In this document: piece after piece, positions 19,162 through 28,125 of the stretch
Layout of the letters: the number at the start of each line of letters is the position of its first letter
How positions within the stretch are numbered: position 1 is the stretch's first letter
NCBI RefSeq assembly: GCF_000379765.1
Contig: NZ_KB903454.1
Span: 124,001-188,000, forward strand
From: Flexithrix dorotheae DSM 6795
GTDB lineage: Bacteria > Bacteroidota > Bacteroidia > Cytophagales > Flammeovirgaceae
Length of the DNA: 64,000 nt
Direction: 5' to 3'
Program-made: the position numbers and the translations under genes
The notes under the pieces: model-generated
What the model was told of the DNA's origin: nothing
The model's input: the letters and a program-made list of their open reading frames with translations, nothing else
Database searches by the model: none

Positions 19162-20454
19162 TTAATGAATGGCTTTTAATGATTCAAAATTTGCACTGAT
19201 TATATCGTTCAAATCCTTATCTGTCAAAGCATCAGATAAAAATAATGTTTCATATTGAGATGGAGCAAGATAAATTCCCCTATTCAGCATCTCATGGAAA
19301 TAGTTTTTGAACAAATCCATGTTACTTTTCTGTGCATCTTCAAAGTTTTCCACTTTTTCATTAGTAAAAAATATGGAAATCATCGATCCGATTTGGTTAA
19401 TAGAATAATCAAGCCCTAATTTCTCCAGATTAGTTTCAAAACCTTTTTTTAGGGTTAATGTTTTTGACTCTAAATTCTGGTAAACTTCCGGATGCTCATT
19501 TAAATAGGAAAGCATGGTAAAACCAGCCGCCATGGCCACCGGATTCCCTGATAAAGTACCAGCCTGATAAACTGGTCCGGAAGGAGAAACAAAATCCATA
19601 ATTTCTTTCTTTCCTCCATACGCACCAACAGGCATTCCCCCACCTATTATTTTTCCTAAACAGGTTAAATCAGGCTCAATATTGAAAACTTCCTGTGCGC
19701 CTCCTTTGGCCAGCCGAAAACCTGTCATTACCTCATCAAAAATTAAAATAATTCCATGCTGGTCACAGACTTTTCTTAAACCTTCGAGAAATCCTACTTT
19801 GGGTAATACACAACCCATATTCCCTGCTACCGGCTCCAGTATGATAGCTGCGATTTCATCCTTATTCGCATTAACTAATTCTTCTACAGCCTCCAGGTTA
19901 TTATATGGAGCGGTTAGAGTGTCTTTAGCAGTTCCTTTAGTTACTCCTGGACTATTAGGTTCTCCCATGGTGATTGCACCACTCCCTGCAGCTATAAGAA
20001 AAGAATCGCCATGCCCATGATAGCAACCCTCAAATTTGATAACTTTGTCTCTTTTGGTATATCCCCTTGCCAATCTTATGGCTGACATGGTCGCCTCTGT
20101 CCCTGAATTTACCATTCTTACTTTCTCAAAAGAGGGGATCATTGAAACAATTAATTCGGCAATTTCCACTTCCCTGGCCGTAGGTGCTCCGAAGGATAAG
20201 GAGTTTTGAATAGCCTTGGAAACTGCTTCTGTAATTAGAGGGTGAGCATGGCCCAGAATCATAGGGCCCCAGGAATTGATCAATTCAATATATTTATTGT
20301 CATTTTCATCAAAAATATACGCCCCATTGGCTGATTTAATGAAAATAGGTGTCCCTCCTACTGCTTTAAATGCCCGGACTGGTGAATTTACCCCACCTGG
20401 TATTACATGACCTGCATTCTCAAATAGGGAAACACTTGAAGATATATCTAACAT
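19162..20454 (-). CDS. hemL: Glutamate-1-semialdehyde 2,1-aminomutase
   Basis: A 430-residue PLP enzyme that converts glutamate-1-semialdehyde to 5-aminolevulinate in the C5 haem pathway. The N-terminal [13 protein letters not shown], the [16 protein letters not shown] phosphate-binding part, FDEVMTGFR and the Schiff-base lysine K268 ([18 protein letters not shown]) are all intact. The length is normal. It leads the hemL-SCO operon. A minus-strand hairpin with a long T-tract sits about 190 nt upstream of its start (separate entry) and might attenuate a longer transcript. Confidence 0.97.
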   Translation of the reverse strand: MLDISSSVSLFENAGHVIPGGVNSPVRAFKAVGGTPIFIKSANGAYIFDENDNKYIELINSWGPMILGHAHPLITEAVSKAIQNSLSFGAPTAREVEIAELIVSMIPSFEKVRMVNSGTEATMSAIRLARGYTKRDKVIKFEGCYHGHGDSFLIAAGSGAITMGEPNSPGVTKGTAKDTLTAPYNNLEAVEELVNANKDEIAAIILEPVAGNMGCVLPKVGFLEGLRKVCDQHGIILIFDEVMTGFRLAKGGAQEVFNIEPDLTCLGKIIGGGMPVGAYGGKKEIMDFVSPSGPVYQAGTLSGNPVAMAAGFTMLSYLNEHPEVYQNLESKTLTLKKGFETNLEKLGLDYSINQIGSMISIFFTNEKVENFEDAQKSNMDLFKNYFHEMLNRGIYLAPSQYETLFLSDALTDKDLNDIISANFESLKAIH

Positions 20455-20758
20455 TTGGAATGTATGTTTTTTTAGTTATTCAGAACAATTGAAAAAAAAA
20501 GATACTCAAAAACTGAACACTAAATAACAACAGGATGTTGGAAATTCCAGACTTAATCAGAAATTATTTTATTTAGGGAACTATAAATAGTTAATTGCGT
20601 AAGTTTTACTTGTAAATTGAAGGGAAATAAGTGTTGTGAAGGGGATAAAAAAAAAGAAACCTCCGAATATCGAAGGTTCCTTTCCACTTTAATAAACTAA
20701 ACTAACAAACAAACTTCATGTAACTATAACAGTTTTTATTGAAAATTGTTACACAATT
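20455..20758. other. Divergent intergenic region hemL / TetR-like gene
   Basis: About 304 bases. It contains a minus-strand intrinsic terminator (20647-20680) that belongs to neither flanking gene. On the plus strand an inverted pair TGTAAC (20719-20724) / GTTACA (20748-20753) just before the TetR-like start might be an operator. I found no clear TAnnTTTG promoter for either gene. Confidence 0.5.
20647..20680 (-). terminator. Orphan minus-strand terminator upstream of hemL
   Basis: Read on the minus strand, an 11-bp stem (GGAACCTTCGA with TCGGAGGTTTC, two G-U pairs) with a 3-nt loop is followed by nine T residues. It is a good intrinsic terminator on that strand only. No minus-strand gene lies immediately before it, so it ends a short RNA or a leader. 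A tiny frame of five codons (20702-20719, minus) precedes it. Confidence 0.65.
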
Positions 20759-21472
20759 ATGGAAAAATTTATAAAAAAAATTAAAAAAAATTACCTAAGC
20801 TATATTTCATTGCATAAGAAACGACCAAAATCGGTCTTATTGTTCTCTGAGAGCCTAAATATGGAACCAAAGGAATTTTATCAATATTTTAAAAATTTCG
20901 AAACAATTGATAAAAGTATTTGGTTGGATATCATAAAAATTACTATTGAAAAAGTAAAGGCAGAAGATGTGTATCCGGAATATGCAGTAAGGGAAAAAAT
21001 TCTATCATTTTACTTTACACTAATTGAAGAATTAAAACTTAACAGGGATTTCGCATTGCTTTGCTTTAATGATAATCTTTTGGGGATAAATTTATCTTAT
21101 CCCTTCTTGAAAGAATTCAAAATGGAGTTTACCACTTATGCTAAGGAATTGATAGAAGAAGGACAGGCCACAGAGGAAATTATCGACCGGCCAGTAGTAA
21201 GTCAGGTTTATGCAGATGCACTTTGGGGGCAGACTTTTTTCATCATTAAATTTTGGATAGATGACTTTTCAAAGGAATATGAAAAAACGGATGCAGCTAT
21301 TGAAAAAGTTACAAATTTATCGTTTGATCTATTAGGACATAATCCAATTGATGGGGCGTTCGATTTTGGAAAGTTTCTTCTTCAAAATTTTAAACTTCCT
21401 TTTTTCAAAGATTGTGATTTTAGCATGAAAGACAAAAAGGACAAACAAAAGGAAAATTCAACCGCTGATTAA
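20759..21472 (+). CDS. TetR-fold protein paired with ABC1 kinase
   Basis: A 237-residue helical protein. The first 60 residues (KKRPKSVLLFSESLNMEPKEFYQYFKNFETIDKSIW) resemble a TetR helix-turn-helix with the usual aromatic FYQYF end. The rest matches a TetR C-terminal ligand domain, and it ends in a charged KDKKDKQKENSTAD tail. It lies 6 nt before an ABC1/UbiB kinase, so the two are one operon. It may regulate the operon, or, like the TetR-fold protein COQ9, serve as a lipid-binding partner of the kinase. The sequence alone does not decide. Confidence 0.75.
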   Translation: MEKFIKKIKKNYLSYISLHKKRPKSVLLFSESLNMEPKEFYQYFKNFETIDKSIWLDIIKITIEKVKAEDVYPEYAVREKILSFYFTLIEELKLNRDFALLCFNDNLLGINLSYPFLKEFKMEFTTYAKELIEEGQATEEIIDRPVVSQVYADALWGQTFFIIKFWIDDFSKEYEKTDAAIEKVTNLSFDLLGHNPIDGAFDFGKFLLQNFKLPFFKDCDFSMKDKKDKQKENSTAD

Positions 21473-21478
21473 ATACTC

Positions 21479-22813
21479 ATGTCAAAGAAAATTAATTCTC
21501 AATCCAGTATTCCGGCAAGTAAAGTACAAAGAGCTGCAAAGTTTATGAAAACCGGGATGAAAGTGGGTAAAAACTATGTGAAGCATTATGCAAAAAAAGT
21601 AGTTGATCCTTCTCTTTCAAAAGATGATTTACATGCCGAAAATGCAGAAGATATCTACGATTCACTTAGTGAATTGAAAGGAAGTGCATTGAAAGTTGCC
21701 CAGATGATGAGTATGGATAAGAATGTGTTGCCTCAAGCCTACTCTGATAAGTTCCAAATGGCACAATACTCTGCACCTCCACTTTCCTATCCGCTGGTTG
21801 TCAAAACTTTTAGAAAAGCGTTCGGTAAAACACCCACTGAGATTTTTGATTCTTTTTCCAAAAATGCGGTGAATGCCGCCTCAATCGGGCAGGTTCATCA
21901 GGCCTCAAAAAATAATAAAACTTTTGCGGTAAAAGTCCAGTATCCGGGCGTAGCAGAAAGCGTAAAGTCAGACCTGAAAATGGTAAAACCTTTTGCCGTG
22001 AGAATAGCAGGGTTAAATGAAAAGGATGTGGATTTATACATGGAGGAAGTTCAAAATATGCTGTTGTCAGAAACAGATTATCAATTGGAACTAAAACGCT
22101 CCATAGATTTATCTGAAAAGGTCCTGAAAGTGGTTAAAAATGTGCAATTTCCAAAGTACTATCCGGAATATTCCAGTGACAGGGTTTTAACTATGGATTG
22201 GATGCAGGGAAAGCATCTTGGAGAATTTCTTAACACAAACCCCTCCCAGGAAATCCGAAATCAACTAGGGCAGGCCCTTTGGGATTTCTATGATTACCAA
22301 ATCCATGTGCTCCATGAAGTTCATGCTGACCCGCATCCTGGAAACTTTTTTATGGATGAAAATGGAACTCTGGGTATAATTGACTTTGGCTGTGTAAAAG
22401 TGATTCCCAAAGTATTCTATGATAATTATTTTGTGTTAATCGATGGGTCTCTGCTGGAAGAGAAAGAAAAACTGAGAAAAGCACTCTTCAAACTAAACTT
22501 CCTGCATAGTGATGATTCAGAAAGTGAAATGGATGAATTGCAGGGCGTTTTACTTAAAATGCTGGAATTACTAGGCAGGCCTTTTAGAGAAGAGGAATTT
22601 GATTTTGGCAATGACAATTATTTCCAGGAAATTTATGATCTGGGAGATGAATCGGCCAAAGTTAAGGCTCTGAGGTATTCAAAAAAGCCCAGAGGAGCCA
22701 AAGATGGACTTTACCTGAACAGGACGTATTTTGGGCTTTATAATATCCTGAATCAATTAAAAGCAAATATAAAAACTACTTCACCTCTAAAAAACAAAGA
22801 AGTTTTAGTTTAA
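21479..22813 (+). CDS. ABC1/AarF/UbiB-family atypical kinase
   Basis: A 444-residue protein kinase-like fold. The family N-terminal KxGQ motif appears as KVAQ (72-75; Gly replaced by Ala). The Ala-rich loop is AASIGQVH (133-140), the lysine is K152 in VKVQYPG, the catalytic loop is HADPHPGN (282-289) and the metal motif is DFG (302-304). UbiB/COQ8 proteins support quinone biosynthesis, acting as ATPases that help extract lipid intermediates. Bacteroidota usually make menaquinone, so the target here is open. There is no C-terminal membrane helix, unlike UbiB. It ends at an 18-bp terminator. Confidence 0.88.
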   Translation: MSKKINSQSSIPASKVQRAAKFMKTGMKVGKNYVKHYAKKVVDPSLSKDDLHAENAEDIYDSLSELKGSALKVAQMMSMDKNVLPQAYSDKFQMAQYSAPPLSYPLVVKTFRKAFGKTPTEIFDSFSKNAVNAASIGQVHQASKNNKTFAVKVQYPGVAESVKSDLKMVKPFAVRIAGLNEKDVDLYMEEVQNMLLSETDYQLELKRSIDLSEKVLKVVKNVQFPKYYPEYSSDRVLTMDWMQGKHLGEFLNTNPSQEIRNQLGQALWDFYDYQIHVLHEVHADPHPGNFFMDENGTLGIIDFGCVKVIPKVFYDNYFVLIDGSLLEEKEKLRKALFKLNFLHSDDSESEMDELQGVLLKMLELLGRPFREEEFDFGNDNYFQEIYDLGDESAKVKALRYSKKPRGAKDGLYLNRTYFGLYNILNQLKANIKTTSPLKNKEVLV

Positions 22814-22830
22814 ACCTCTTTTTTAATAAA

Positions 22831-22870
22831 ACAAAAAATCAGCAGTCGGAATCGACTGCTGATTTTTTGT
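22831..22870. terminator. Bidirectional intrinsic terminator
   Basis: A perfect 18-bp stem (core AATCAGCAGTCG / CGACTGCTGATT) with a GAAT loop and flanking A and T runs, between the ABC1 kinase and the convergent xseB. Confidence 0.9.
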
Positions 22871-22883
22871 TTATGGCCAATTA

Positions 22884-23102
22884 TTACTTCTCCTCTTTAT
22901 TCAATATTTTGTTCACATCTTCCTCCGTTTTATGCAACATATCCTGGCAATATTCTAAAAGGAAATTAGCCCTTTTCACTTTTTCTGACAGCTCATCCAC
23001 TGGCACTTCATTTTGCTCTAATGCCAATTGGATTTCTTCCAGTTCCTTCAAGGCATTTTCATAACTAATTTTATCCTTTTGTTTTCCCATATGATCATTC
23101 AC
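22884..23102 (-). CDS. xseB: Exodeoxyribonuclease VII small subunit
   Basis: A 72-residue helical protein with the XseB pattern SYENALKELEEIQLALEQNE, the conserved PVDELSEKVKRAN, and ending in an acidic/basic tail. It forms the exonuclease VII complex with XseA and degrades single-stranded DNA. Its start overlaps the end of xseA by 4 nt, indicating coupled translation in a namZ-xseA-xseB operon. Confidence 0.95.
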   Translation of the reverse strand: MNDHMGKQKDKISYENALKELEEIQLALEQNEVPVDELSEKVKRANFLLEYCQDMLHKTEEDVNKILNKEEK

Positions 23103-24343
23103 TTTTTAGTCTTAACCTGCTTTACAGTACTTTCAATTACTTTAGTTGCCGTGATTGTAGTAATGGAATCCCCGACTTTTATTTCTTCTTTAATTATTTG
23201 ACCATTCCTGAGCGTAAGAGAATACCCCCTTTCCAAAACCTTTTGAGGATCTAAATTGGCAATTTGCCGGCTAAGTTGTTTTACTTTTGCTTTATTCCGC
23301 TCAAAAATAAATTGCAGGTTTTTAGTCATCAATAGTTTGGCATTGGAAATGGTAAGTTTTTCCTGATGAATTTTATTAATCACTGATCTTGAAATAGTAC
23401 TTTTAAATTCCTGTATCTCTATTTTTTGACGGTGAAGAATTCCATTGGCCTGTCCAAGAATATTTTCAAAAACAGAGGAAATCCGGGTTTCGAAAATTAA
23501 TGCCCTTTGGATAATAAATTCAGCTGCTGCAGTAGGCGTTTTCATGGCAGTATGCGCAACAATATCACAAACGGTTTCATCCCGCTGGTGCCCTATACCT
23601 GTAATTACGGGAATATCCATATTGGCAATAAACTCAGAAATGACATAACTATTAAAAACTTCCAAATCGAGTTTGGACCCTCCTCCTCTAATCAGAATTA
23701 CAACATCAAAATGATCAGGATTTATTTTCCCTAACTGCATCAATATCTCCTTTTCCGCTTTTTCCCCTTGCACTGCAGATTGAAAAAAGGTACACGAAAA
23801 CCTGTACCCAAAATCATTTAAAGTCAGTTGATTCATAAAATCAGTAAATCCTGCAGCATCTTTAGAAGAAACTATGGCAATCCTCTGAATTACAGCGGGT
23901 AACGAATGTGATTTTTGTAAATCAATCAACCCCTGCTCCTCCAGTTGCCTGATGGTTTCCAAGCGCTTCAATTCCAACTCTCCAATGGTATAAGAAGGAT
24001 CAATATCAGCAACTACAAGTGACATTCCATGGATTTCATGAAATGTCACCCGTACCTGTAGCAACAATTTGGTCCCGTTTTTCAGTAGCGTGTCGAGACT
24101 TTCTCCCAGTTTTACCCCTATAACTGCCAACTGGGAAGCCCAGATCATAGCCCTTGATTTAGCCACAATTCTCTCCCCCTCTTTCTGCACAAGTTCCATA
24201 TAGCAATGGTCGTTCACCTGAACATTGGAAATTTCGGCTGTAATCCAAAAATCCTTATTTATGCCGTGAACAAGTTTCTGAACACTTTTATTGAGTTGTA
24301 GCAGGGTAAAGTATTTCAATACATTTTTTTTTAAATCACTCAA
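23099..24343 (-). CDS. xseA: Exodeoxyribonuclease VII large subunit
   Basis: A 414-residue subunit with an N-terminal OB-fold (FWITAEISNVQVNDHCYMELVQ). The catalytic domain contains RGGGSKLDLEVFN, PVITGIGHQRDETVCDIVAHTAMKTPTAAAEF and the later coiled-coil region. A C-terminal segment PQKVLERGYSLTLR matches the family. It is slightly shorter than E. coli XseA. It overlaps namZ upstream by 8 nt and xseB downstream by 4 nt, so the three genes share a message. Confidence 0.95.
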   Translation of the reverse strand: MSDLKKNVLKYFTLLQLNKSVQKLVHGINKDFWITAEISNVQVNDHCYMELVQKEGERIVAKSRAMIWASQLAVIGVKLGESLDTLLKNGTKLLLQVRVTFHEIHGMSLVVADIDPSYTIGELELKRLETIRQLEEQGLIDLQKSHSLPAVIQRIAIVSSKDAAGFTDFMNQLTLNDFGYRFSCTFFQSAVQGEKAEKEILMQLGKINPDHFDVVILIRGGGSKLDLEVFNSYVISEFIANMDIPVITGIGHQRDETVCDIVAHTAMKTPTAAAEFIIQRALIFETRISSVFENILGQANGILHRQKIEIQEFKSTISRSVINKIHQEKLTISNAKLLMTKNLQFIFERNKAKVKQLSRQIANLDPQKVLERGYSLTLRNGQIIKEEIKVGDSITTITATKVIESTVKQVKTKK

Positions 24344-25541
24344 AATCCTGATAAAGCAGGTATTTTTTTCTTAAGGTTTTATATTGGTCCAGGCCTTCAT
24401 TCCAGGTAGCTTTAATTTCGGCCTCAGAAAGTCCATCTTTAATTTGCTTTTGCAAAACATCATTTCCCGCCAGAAGATTAAAAAAATCACCTCGATTGAT
24501 GAAATCCTGACCTTTATATTTTTGTGCAAAATCCACCAGATATTCCAGACTTAGTCCCAAATCATCATCTGCATTTCTTAAATCCACACCAAAACATTTT
24601 TTATTCTCATTTTTAGGATGTGTGGATTTTCCAGGCATACTCACCGGAGTAAATGAAAAATCCCCAAAATTTTCATCAGGATAGCCAATCACCTGAAAGG
24701 GAAAATCAGTCCCTCGTCCTATACTCATTACGGTGGCTTCAAACAAACACAAGGAAGGATACAACCGGATAGCCTGTTGATTAGGCAAATTTGGTGATGG
24801 AGCAATTGGAAGCTCATAAGGCATTTTGTGATCGTAATGCTCTATAGGAATCACTTCGAGCTCGCAGGCCAGTTTCCCTTCCAGCCATTTTTCCCCATTA
24901 ATCATTTTGGCTAGTTCACCTACAGTCAATCCGTGAACTATGGGAATGGGATGCATACCCACGAAGGATTTAAATTTCGGGTCTAATATTGGTCCGGCAA
25001 TATAATCTCCGTTCGGATTCGGTCTATCAAGAACAAGCACTTTTTTACCATTTTCCGCAGCCGCCTCCATTACATAATGCATAGTACTGATATAAGTGTA
25101 AAAGCGAGTACCAACATCCTGAATATCAAAAATAATGACATCAATGTCTTTTAAATGATCGGCAGATGGTTTCTTGTTTTTGCCATAAATAGAGATGATG
25201 GGAATATTGGTTTTCGGATCAATGGAATTATCGATATGAGCACCGGCATCCGCTTCCCCTCTAAAACCGTGTTCTGGGGCAAAAACTTTTTTAATTTCAA
25301 TGCCTAGACTCAATAAGGTATCAACTAAATGAACACCATTAACCACTGAGGTCTGGTTTACGACTAAACCGATATTTTTCCCTTTCAAGGTGGACAGATA
25401 ACTATCCATTTTTTCCGCACCTACAATTATTCTTTTCTCTGTTTCTGCTGGTGGGGGTGTAATTTTTTCTTCTTCTTTTTCGACATTCCCTTTACAACCA
25501 AGGATAAAAAAAGAAATTAATAATAAATTAAAAAGCTTCAT
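24336..25541 (-). CDS. namZ: Exo-beta-N-acetylmuramidase NamZ (DUF1343), lipoprotein
   Basis: A 401-residue protein with a lipobox (FFILGC, Cys16). The DUF1343 signature includes IGLVVNQTSVVNGVHLVDTL, FAPEHGFRGEADAG, IFDIQDVGTRFYTYISTMHYVMEAA and VLDRPNPN. NamZ releases N-acetylmuramic acid from the non-reducing end of peptidoglycan fragments. Glu and His in APEHGFRG and the Asp in FDIQDVG belong to the conserved active-site patches. The GNAT and AmpG-like permease genes across the divergent promoter fit a muropeptide-recycling locus. It is cotranscribed with xseA-xseB. Its ATG directly abuts the start of the divergent gene. Confidence 0.92.
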   Translation of the reverse strand: MKLFNLLLISFFILGCKGNVEKEEEKITPPPAETEKRIIVGAEKMDSYLSTLKGKNIGLVVNQTSVVNGVHLVDTLLSLGIEIKKVFAPEHGFRGEADAGAHIDNSIDPKTNIPIISIYGKNKKPSADHLKDIDVIIFDIQDVGTRFYTYISTMHYVMEAAAENGKKVLVLDRPNPNGDYIAGPILDPKFKSFVGMHPIPIVHGLTVGELAKMINGEKWLEGKLACELEVIPIEHYDHKMPYELPIAPSPNLPNQQAIRLYPSLCLFEATVMSIGRGTDFPFQVIGYPDENFGDFSFTPVSMPGKSTHPKNENKKCFGVDLRNADDDLGLSLEYLVDFAQKYKGQDFINRGDFFNLLAGNDVLQKQIKDGLSEAEIKATWNEGLDQYKTLRKKYLLYQDFE

Positions 25542-26183
25542 ATGATTTATTTAAGTGAGATTATTGGTGGCCCAAAGTTATGGATAATTTTTATTTTTTC
25601 AGGACTGGTTAGTTGTGATAATCAGGATAGATTTATCCAGAAGCGGATTGAAATATTTAAAGGGAATAATATTATAGAAAGACTTGATTCTTTGAAGAAA
25701 GGACCATCTAAAACTTTCATTGAAATAATGAAAATGGATAAGTCCTACAAATTTAAATTCAGTGAAAAATTTTATAATTGGAACTCTGAATATTTCACAG
25801 ATTTTGATCCTAAAAGGGAAAGTTATTTTTTAAAAGATATTCACCAAACCTCTTTTTCTATAAATCCCATTACAGATACTTTTGGATTAAAACCTCCAAA
25901 CCAGGCATGGCTCACCCATATTAAATCGGAAGCCAAATTGAAAAACGGTTATAAAGCAAGAATATCCATTATTGAATGGCAATTTTTAAATCATCAGGAT
26001 GCTTTAAATGCTATTTCCAATACTGGATTAAGAATTCCCACAAACAACTGCCTCCATTGTAAGGATAGATTTTGGGTTTATAAAAACCGGATCTATTTAT
26101 TCCAGACAGAAGCCAGTGGGTTTCAGAAAGAAATGGATAGAATTTATAGGCTTTTTAAGGAAATTATTACTAACCAACAATAG
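25542..26183 (+). CDS. Hypothetical lipoprotein divergent from namZ
   Basis: A 213-residue protein with a hydrophobic N-terminal stretch (LWIIFIFSGLVSC) ending in a lipobox-like GLVSC at about Cys25. The mature part is charged, with a CLHCKDRFWVYK segment carrying two cysteines. I do not recognise the family. The ATG touches the namZ start codon with no bases between, and no other ATG, GTG or TTG before the signal segment is in frame, so this start is forced if the signal is real. It ends before a terminator and is probably transcribed alone. Confidence 0.7.
   Translation: MIYLSEIIGGPKLWIIFIFSGLVSCDNQDRFIQKRIEIFKGNNIIERLDSLKKGPSKTFIEIMKMDKSYKFKFSEKFYNWNSEYFTDFDPKRESYFLKDIHQTSFSINPITDTFGLKPPNQAWLTHIKSEAKLKNGYKARISIIEWQFLNHQDALNAISNTGLRIPTNNCLHCKDRFWVYKNRIYLFQTEASGFQKEMDRIYRLFKEIITNQQ
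25573..25602 (-). promoter_or_regulatory. Candidate namZ-xseA-xseB promoter inside the divergent gene
   Basis: On the minus strand the -7 box TAACTTTG (plus-strand CAAAGTTA at 25573-25580) is a perfect TAnnTTTG match. A -33 CTG (25600-25602) lies 19 bp further. Transcription would start about 25 nt before the namZ ATG, within the first codons of the divergent lipoprotein. Confidence 0.5.
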
Positions 26184-26253
26184 TATATATTCAATATTCA
26201 CCTTCCCTCCTTTTGCGGATCCATGGTTTATTATTAGTTTTCCGGATTAATTC

Positions 26254-26292
26254 AAAAGTTGAACAGATTAAATATACCTATTCAACTTTTTT
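26254..26292 (+). terminator. Intrinsic terminator
   Basis: A perfect 10-bp stem AAAAGTTGAA / TTCAACTTTT, 17-nt loop, T run, 70 nt after the lipoprotein gene. Confidence 0.65.
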
Positions 26293-26325
26293 GGCAAACT
26301 TAATCAACACAAAACAACCATTAGA

Positions 26326-26805
26326 ATGCAAGATATGCTGGTAAGGTTATATGACCTTCCCCAAGTACATAATGAGGTACTTGCCCTTGAAAAAAAAGGC
26401 ATTACCATTCGCAGGCCTTTAGCCCCGGAGAAAACACTTTTAACCAAGTGGGCTAAAAACCACTTTAGTGCCCTTTGGGCCGATGAAGTGGATGTGGCTT
26501 TTTCCCGAAACCCGGTGTCCTGCCTTATCGCTATTCAAAACCAGGAAATTATTGGATTCGCCTGTTACGAAACTACTTCTAAAAATTATTTTGGTCCAAC
26601 AGGAGTCCTTCCTACCCACAGAGGACTTGGACTAGGCAAAATTCTGCTCATTGAGAGCCTGAGACTAATGAAAGAATCGGGCTATGCCTATGCGATAATT
26701 GGTGGTGTTGGCCCGGCTGAGTTTTACAAAAAAGCGGTAGATGCGGTCCTGATTGAAGGCTCAGATCCAGGAATTTACAAAGGCTTGCTTAAAGAAAAAA
26801 AATAA
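26326..26805 (+). CDS. GNAT-family N-acetyltransferase
   Basis: A 159-residue acetyltransferase. The acetyl-CoA site is VLPTHRGLGLGKILLIESLRLMK (about 94-116), matching the R/QxxGxG/A loop, and the C-terminal AEFYKKAVDA is the usual GNAT end. The acceptor is unknown. It lies 20 nt before the AmpG-like permease and near namZ, so an amino-sugar or muropeptide substrate is a reasonable guess. Confidence 0.88.
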   Translation: MQDMLVRLYDLPQVHNEVLALEKKGITIRRPLAPEKTLLTKWAKNHFSALWADEVDVAFSRNPVSCLIAIQNQEIIGFACYETTSKNYFGPTGVLPTHRGLGLGKILLIESLRLMKESGYAYAIIGGVGPAEFYKKAVDAVLIEGSDPGIYKGLLKEKK

Positions 26806-26825
26806 ACACACATACTTATTATTGA

Positions 26826-28115
26826 ATGAAAAAACTAACAAATCAAATTAATCCTTGGGCCTGGGTGCCAAGTCTTTATTTGGCGGAAGGATTGCCATAT
26901 GTAATGGTAAATGTAGTCTCTTTAATCATGTACAAAAGACTTAATGTTCCTAATGCCGAAATTGCCTTTTATACCAGTTTTTTATATTTCCCATGGGTAA
27001 TAAAACCGATCTGGAGCCCTGTAGTAGATACCTTAAAAACCAAAAGGTACTGGATCCTCATCATGCAACTTATTCTGGGAGCGGCTTTCGCTGGAGTTGC
27101 CTTTAGTATTCCAACTGACAATTTTTTTCGATACACACTGGCTTTTTTCTGGCTCATGGCGTTTAGTTCAGCCACTCATGATATTGCTGCTGATGGTTTT
27201 TATATGTTGGGTCTTTCTGAACACCAACAAGCCTACTTTGTCGGGATACGGAGTACATTTTATCGATTAGCCATGATCACAGGACAAGGATTCCTTGTCA
27301 TTATGGCTGGTAAACTTGAAAACCATTTTGGGGTAGTTAACGGCTGGACAATCACCTTTTTTGTCATTACAGCCTTGATGTTTCTTTTTTACATTTACCA
27401 TAACTTTGTCCTGCCCCGACCCAAATCTGACATCAAAAAAGAATTAAAACCAGGAGAAAATGTCCTCACTGAATTCGGACGTACATTTTTACTTTTTATC
27501 AAAAAAGATAAAATTCTGATTATCATTGGTTTTTTGTTACTATACAGATTTGGAGAAGCCCAATTAGTAAAATTGGCCTCTCCATTTCTTTTAGATAAAA
27601 GAGATGTTGGTGGATTGGGTTTATCCACCGAGGAAGTTGGAATTGTTTATGGAACTGTTGGACTGATTGCCTTAACAATTGGGGGAATTTTGGGTGGATT
27701 TCTCGTCTCTAAACACGGACTAAAATACTGGTTGTGGTGGATGATTATTGCCATCAATTTACCCAATGGCGTCTACATTTATCTTTCTGTATTCCAACCG
27801 GAAAACTTTTATATCATCAATGCAGCGGTGGCTATCGAGCAATTTGGTTATGGCTTTGGCTTTACGGCCTACATGATGTACATGATCTATATTTCCGAAG
27901 GTCCTTACAAAACTGCTCATTTCGCTATTGCCACCGGCTTTATGGCACTGGGTATGATGTTACCGGGGTTATTCAGCGGATGGCTTCAGGAACAATTAGG
28001 TTATCCCAAATTCTTTACCTGGGTTTTATTTTCAGCAATTCCGGGTTTCATCATCACCATTTTCATTCCATTAAGGGGGGATTTTGGTAAGAAAAAAGAA
28101 AATGCAACTACTTAA
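26826..28115 (+). CDS. AmpG-like MFS permease (muropeptide/amino-sugar transporter)
   Basis: A 429-residue major facilitator with about 12 membrane segments. The opening PWAWVPSLYLAEGLPYVMVNVVSLIMYKRL and the ATHDIAADGFYMLGL motif in TM4 are characteristic of the AmpG branch, which imports anhydro-muropeptides or MurNAc for recycling. It sits in tandem with the GNAT gene and near NamZ, which would generate MurNAc outside the cytoplasm. Substrate specificity is inferred from family and context. It is followed by a terminator. Confidence 0.88.
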   Translation: MKKLTNQINPWAWVPSLYLAEGLPYVMVNVVSLIMYKRLNVPNAEIAFYTSFLYFPWVIKPIWSPVVDTLKTKRYWILIMQLILGAAFAGVAFSIPTDNFFRYTLAFFWLMAFSSATHDIAADGFYMLGLSEHQQAYFVGIRSTFYRLAMITGQGFLVIMAGKLENHFGVVNGWTITFFVITALMFLFYIYHNFVLPRPKSDIKKELKPGENVLTEFGRTFLLFIKKDKILIIIGFLLLYRFGEAQLVKLASPFLLDKRDVGGLGLSTEEVGIVYGTVGLIALTIGGILGGFLVSKHGLKYWLWWMIIAINLPNGVYIYLSVFQPENFYIINAAVAIEQFGYGFGFTAYMMYMIYISEGPYKTAHFAIATGFMALGMMLPGLFSGWLQEQLGYPKFFTWVLFSAIPGFIITIFIPLRGDFGKKKENATT

Positions 28116-28125
28116 AAAAAGTCTG

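Noticed and set aside
20702-20719. Five-codon minus-strand leader peptide
   Set aside because: Too short to support as a gene by sequence alone; kept only as part of the orphan-terminator finding.
22867-23064. 65-codon plus-strand frame over xseB
   Set aside because: It is the antisense shadow of xseB, with Ser/Phe-rich low-complexity translation and no start signal.
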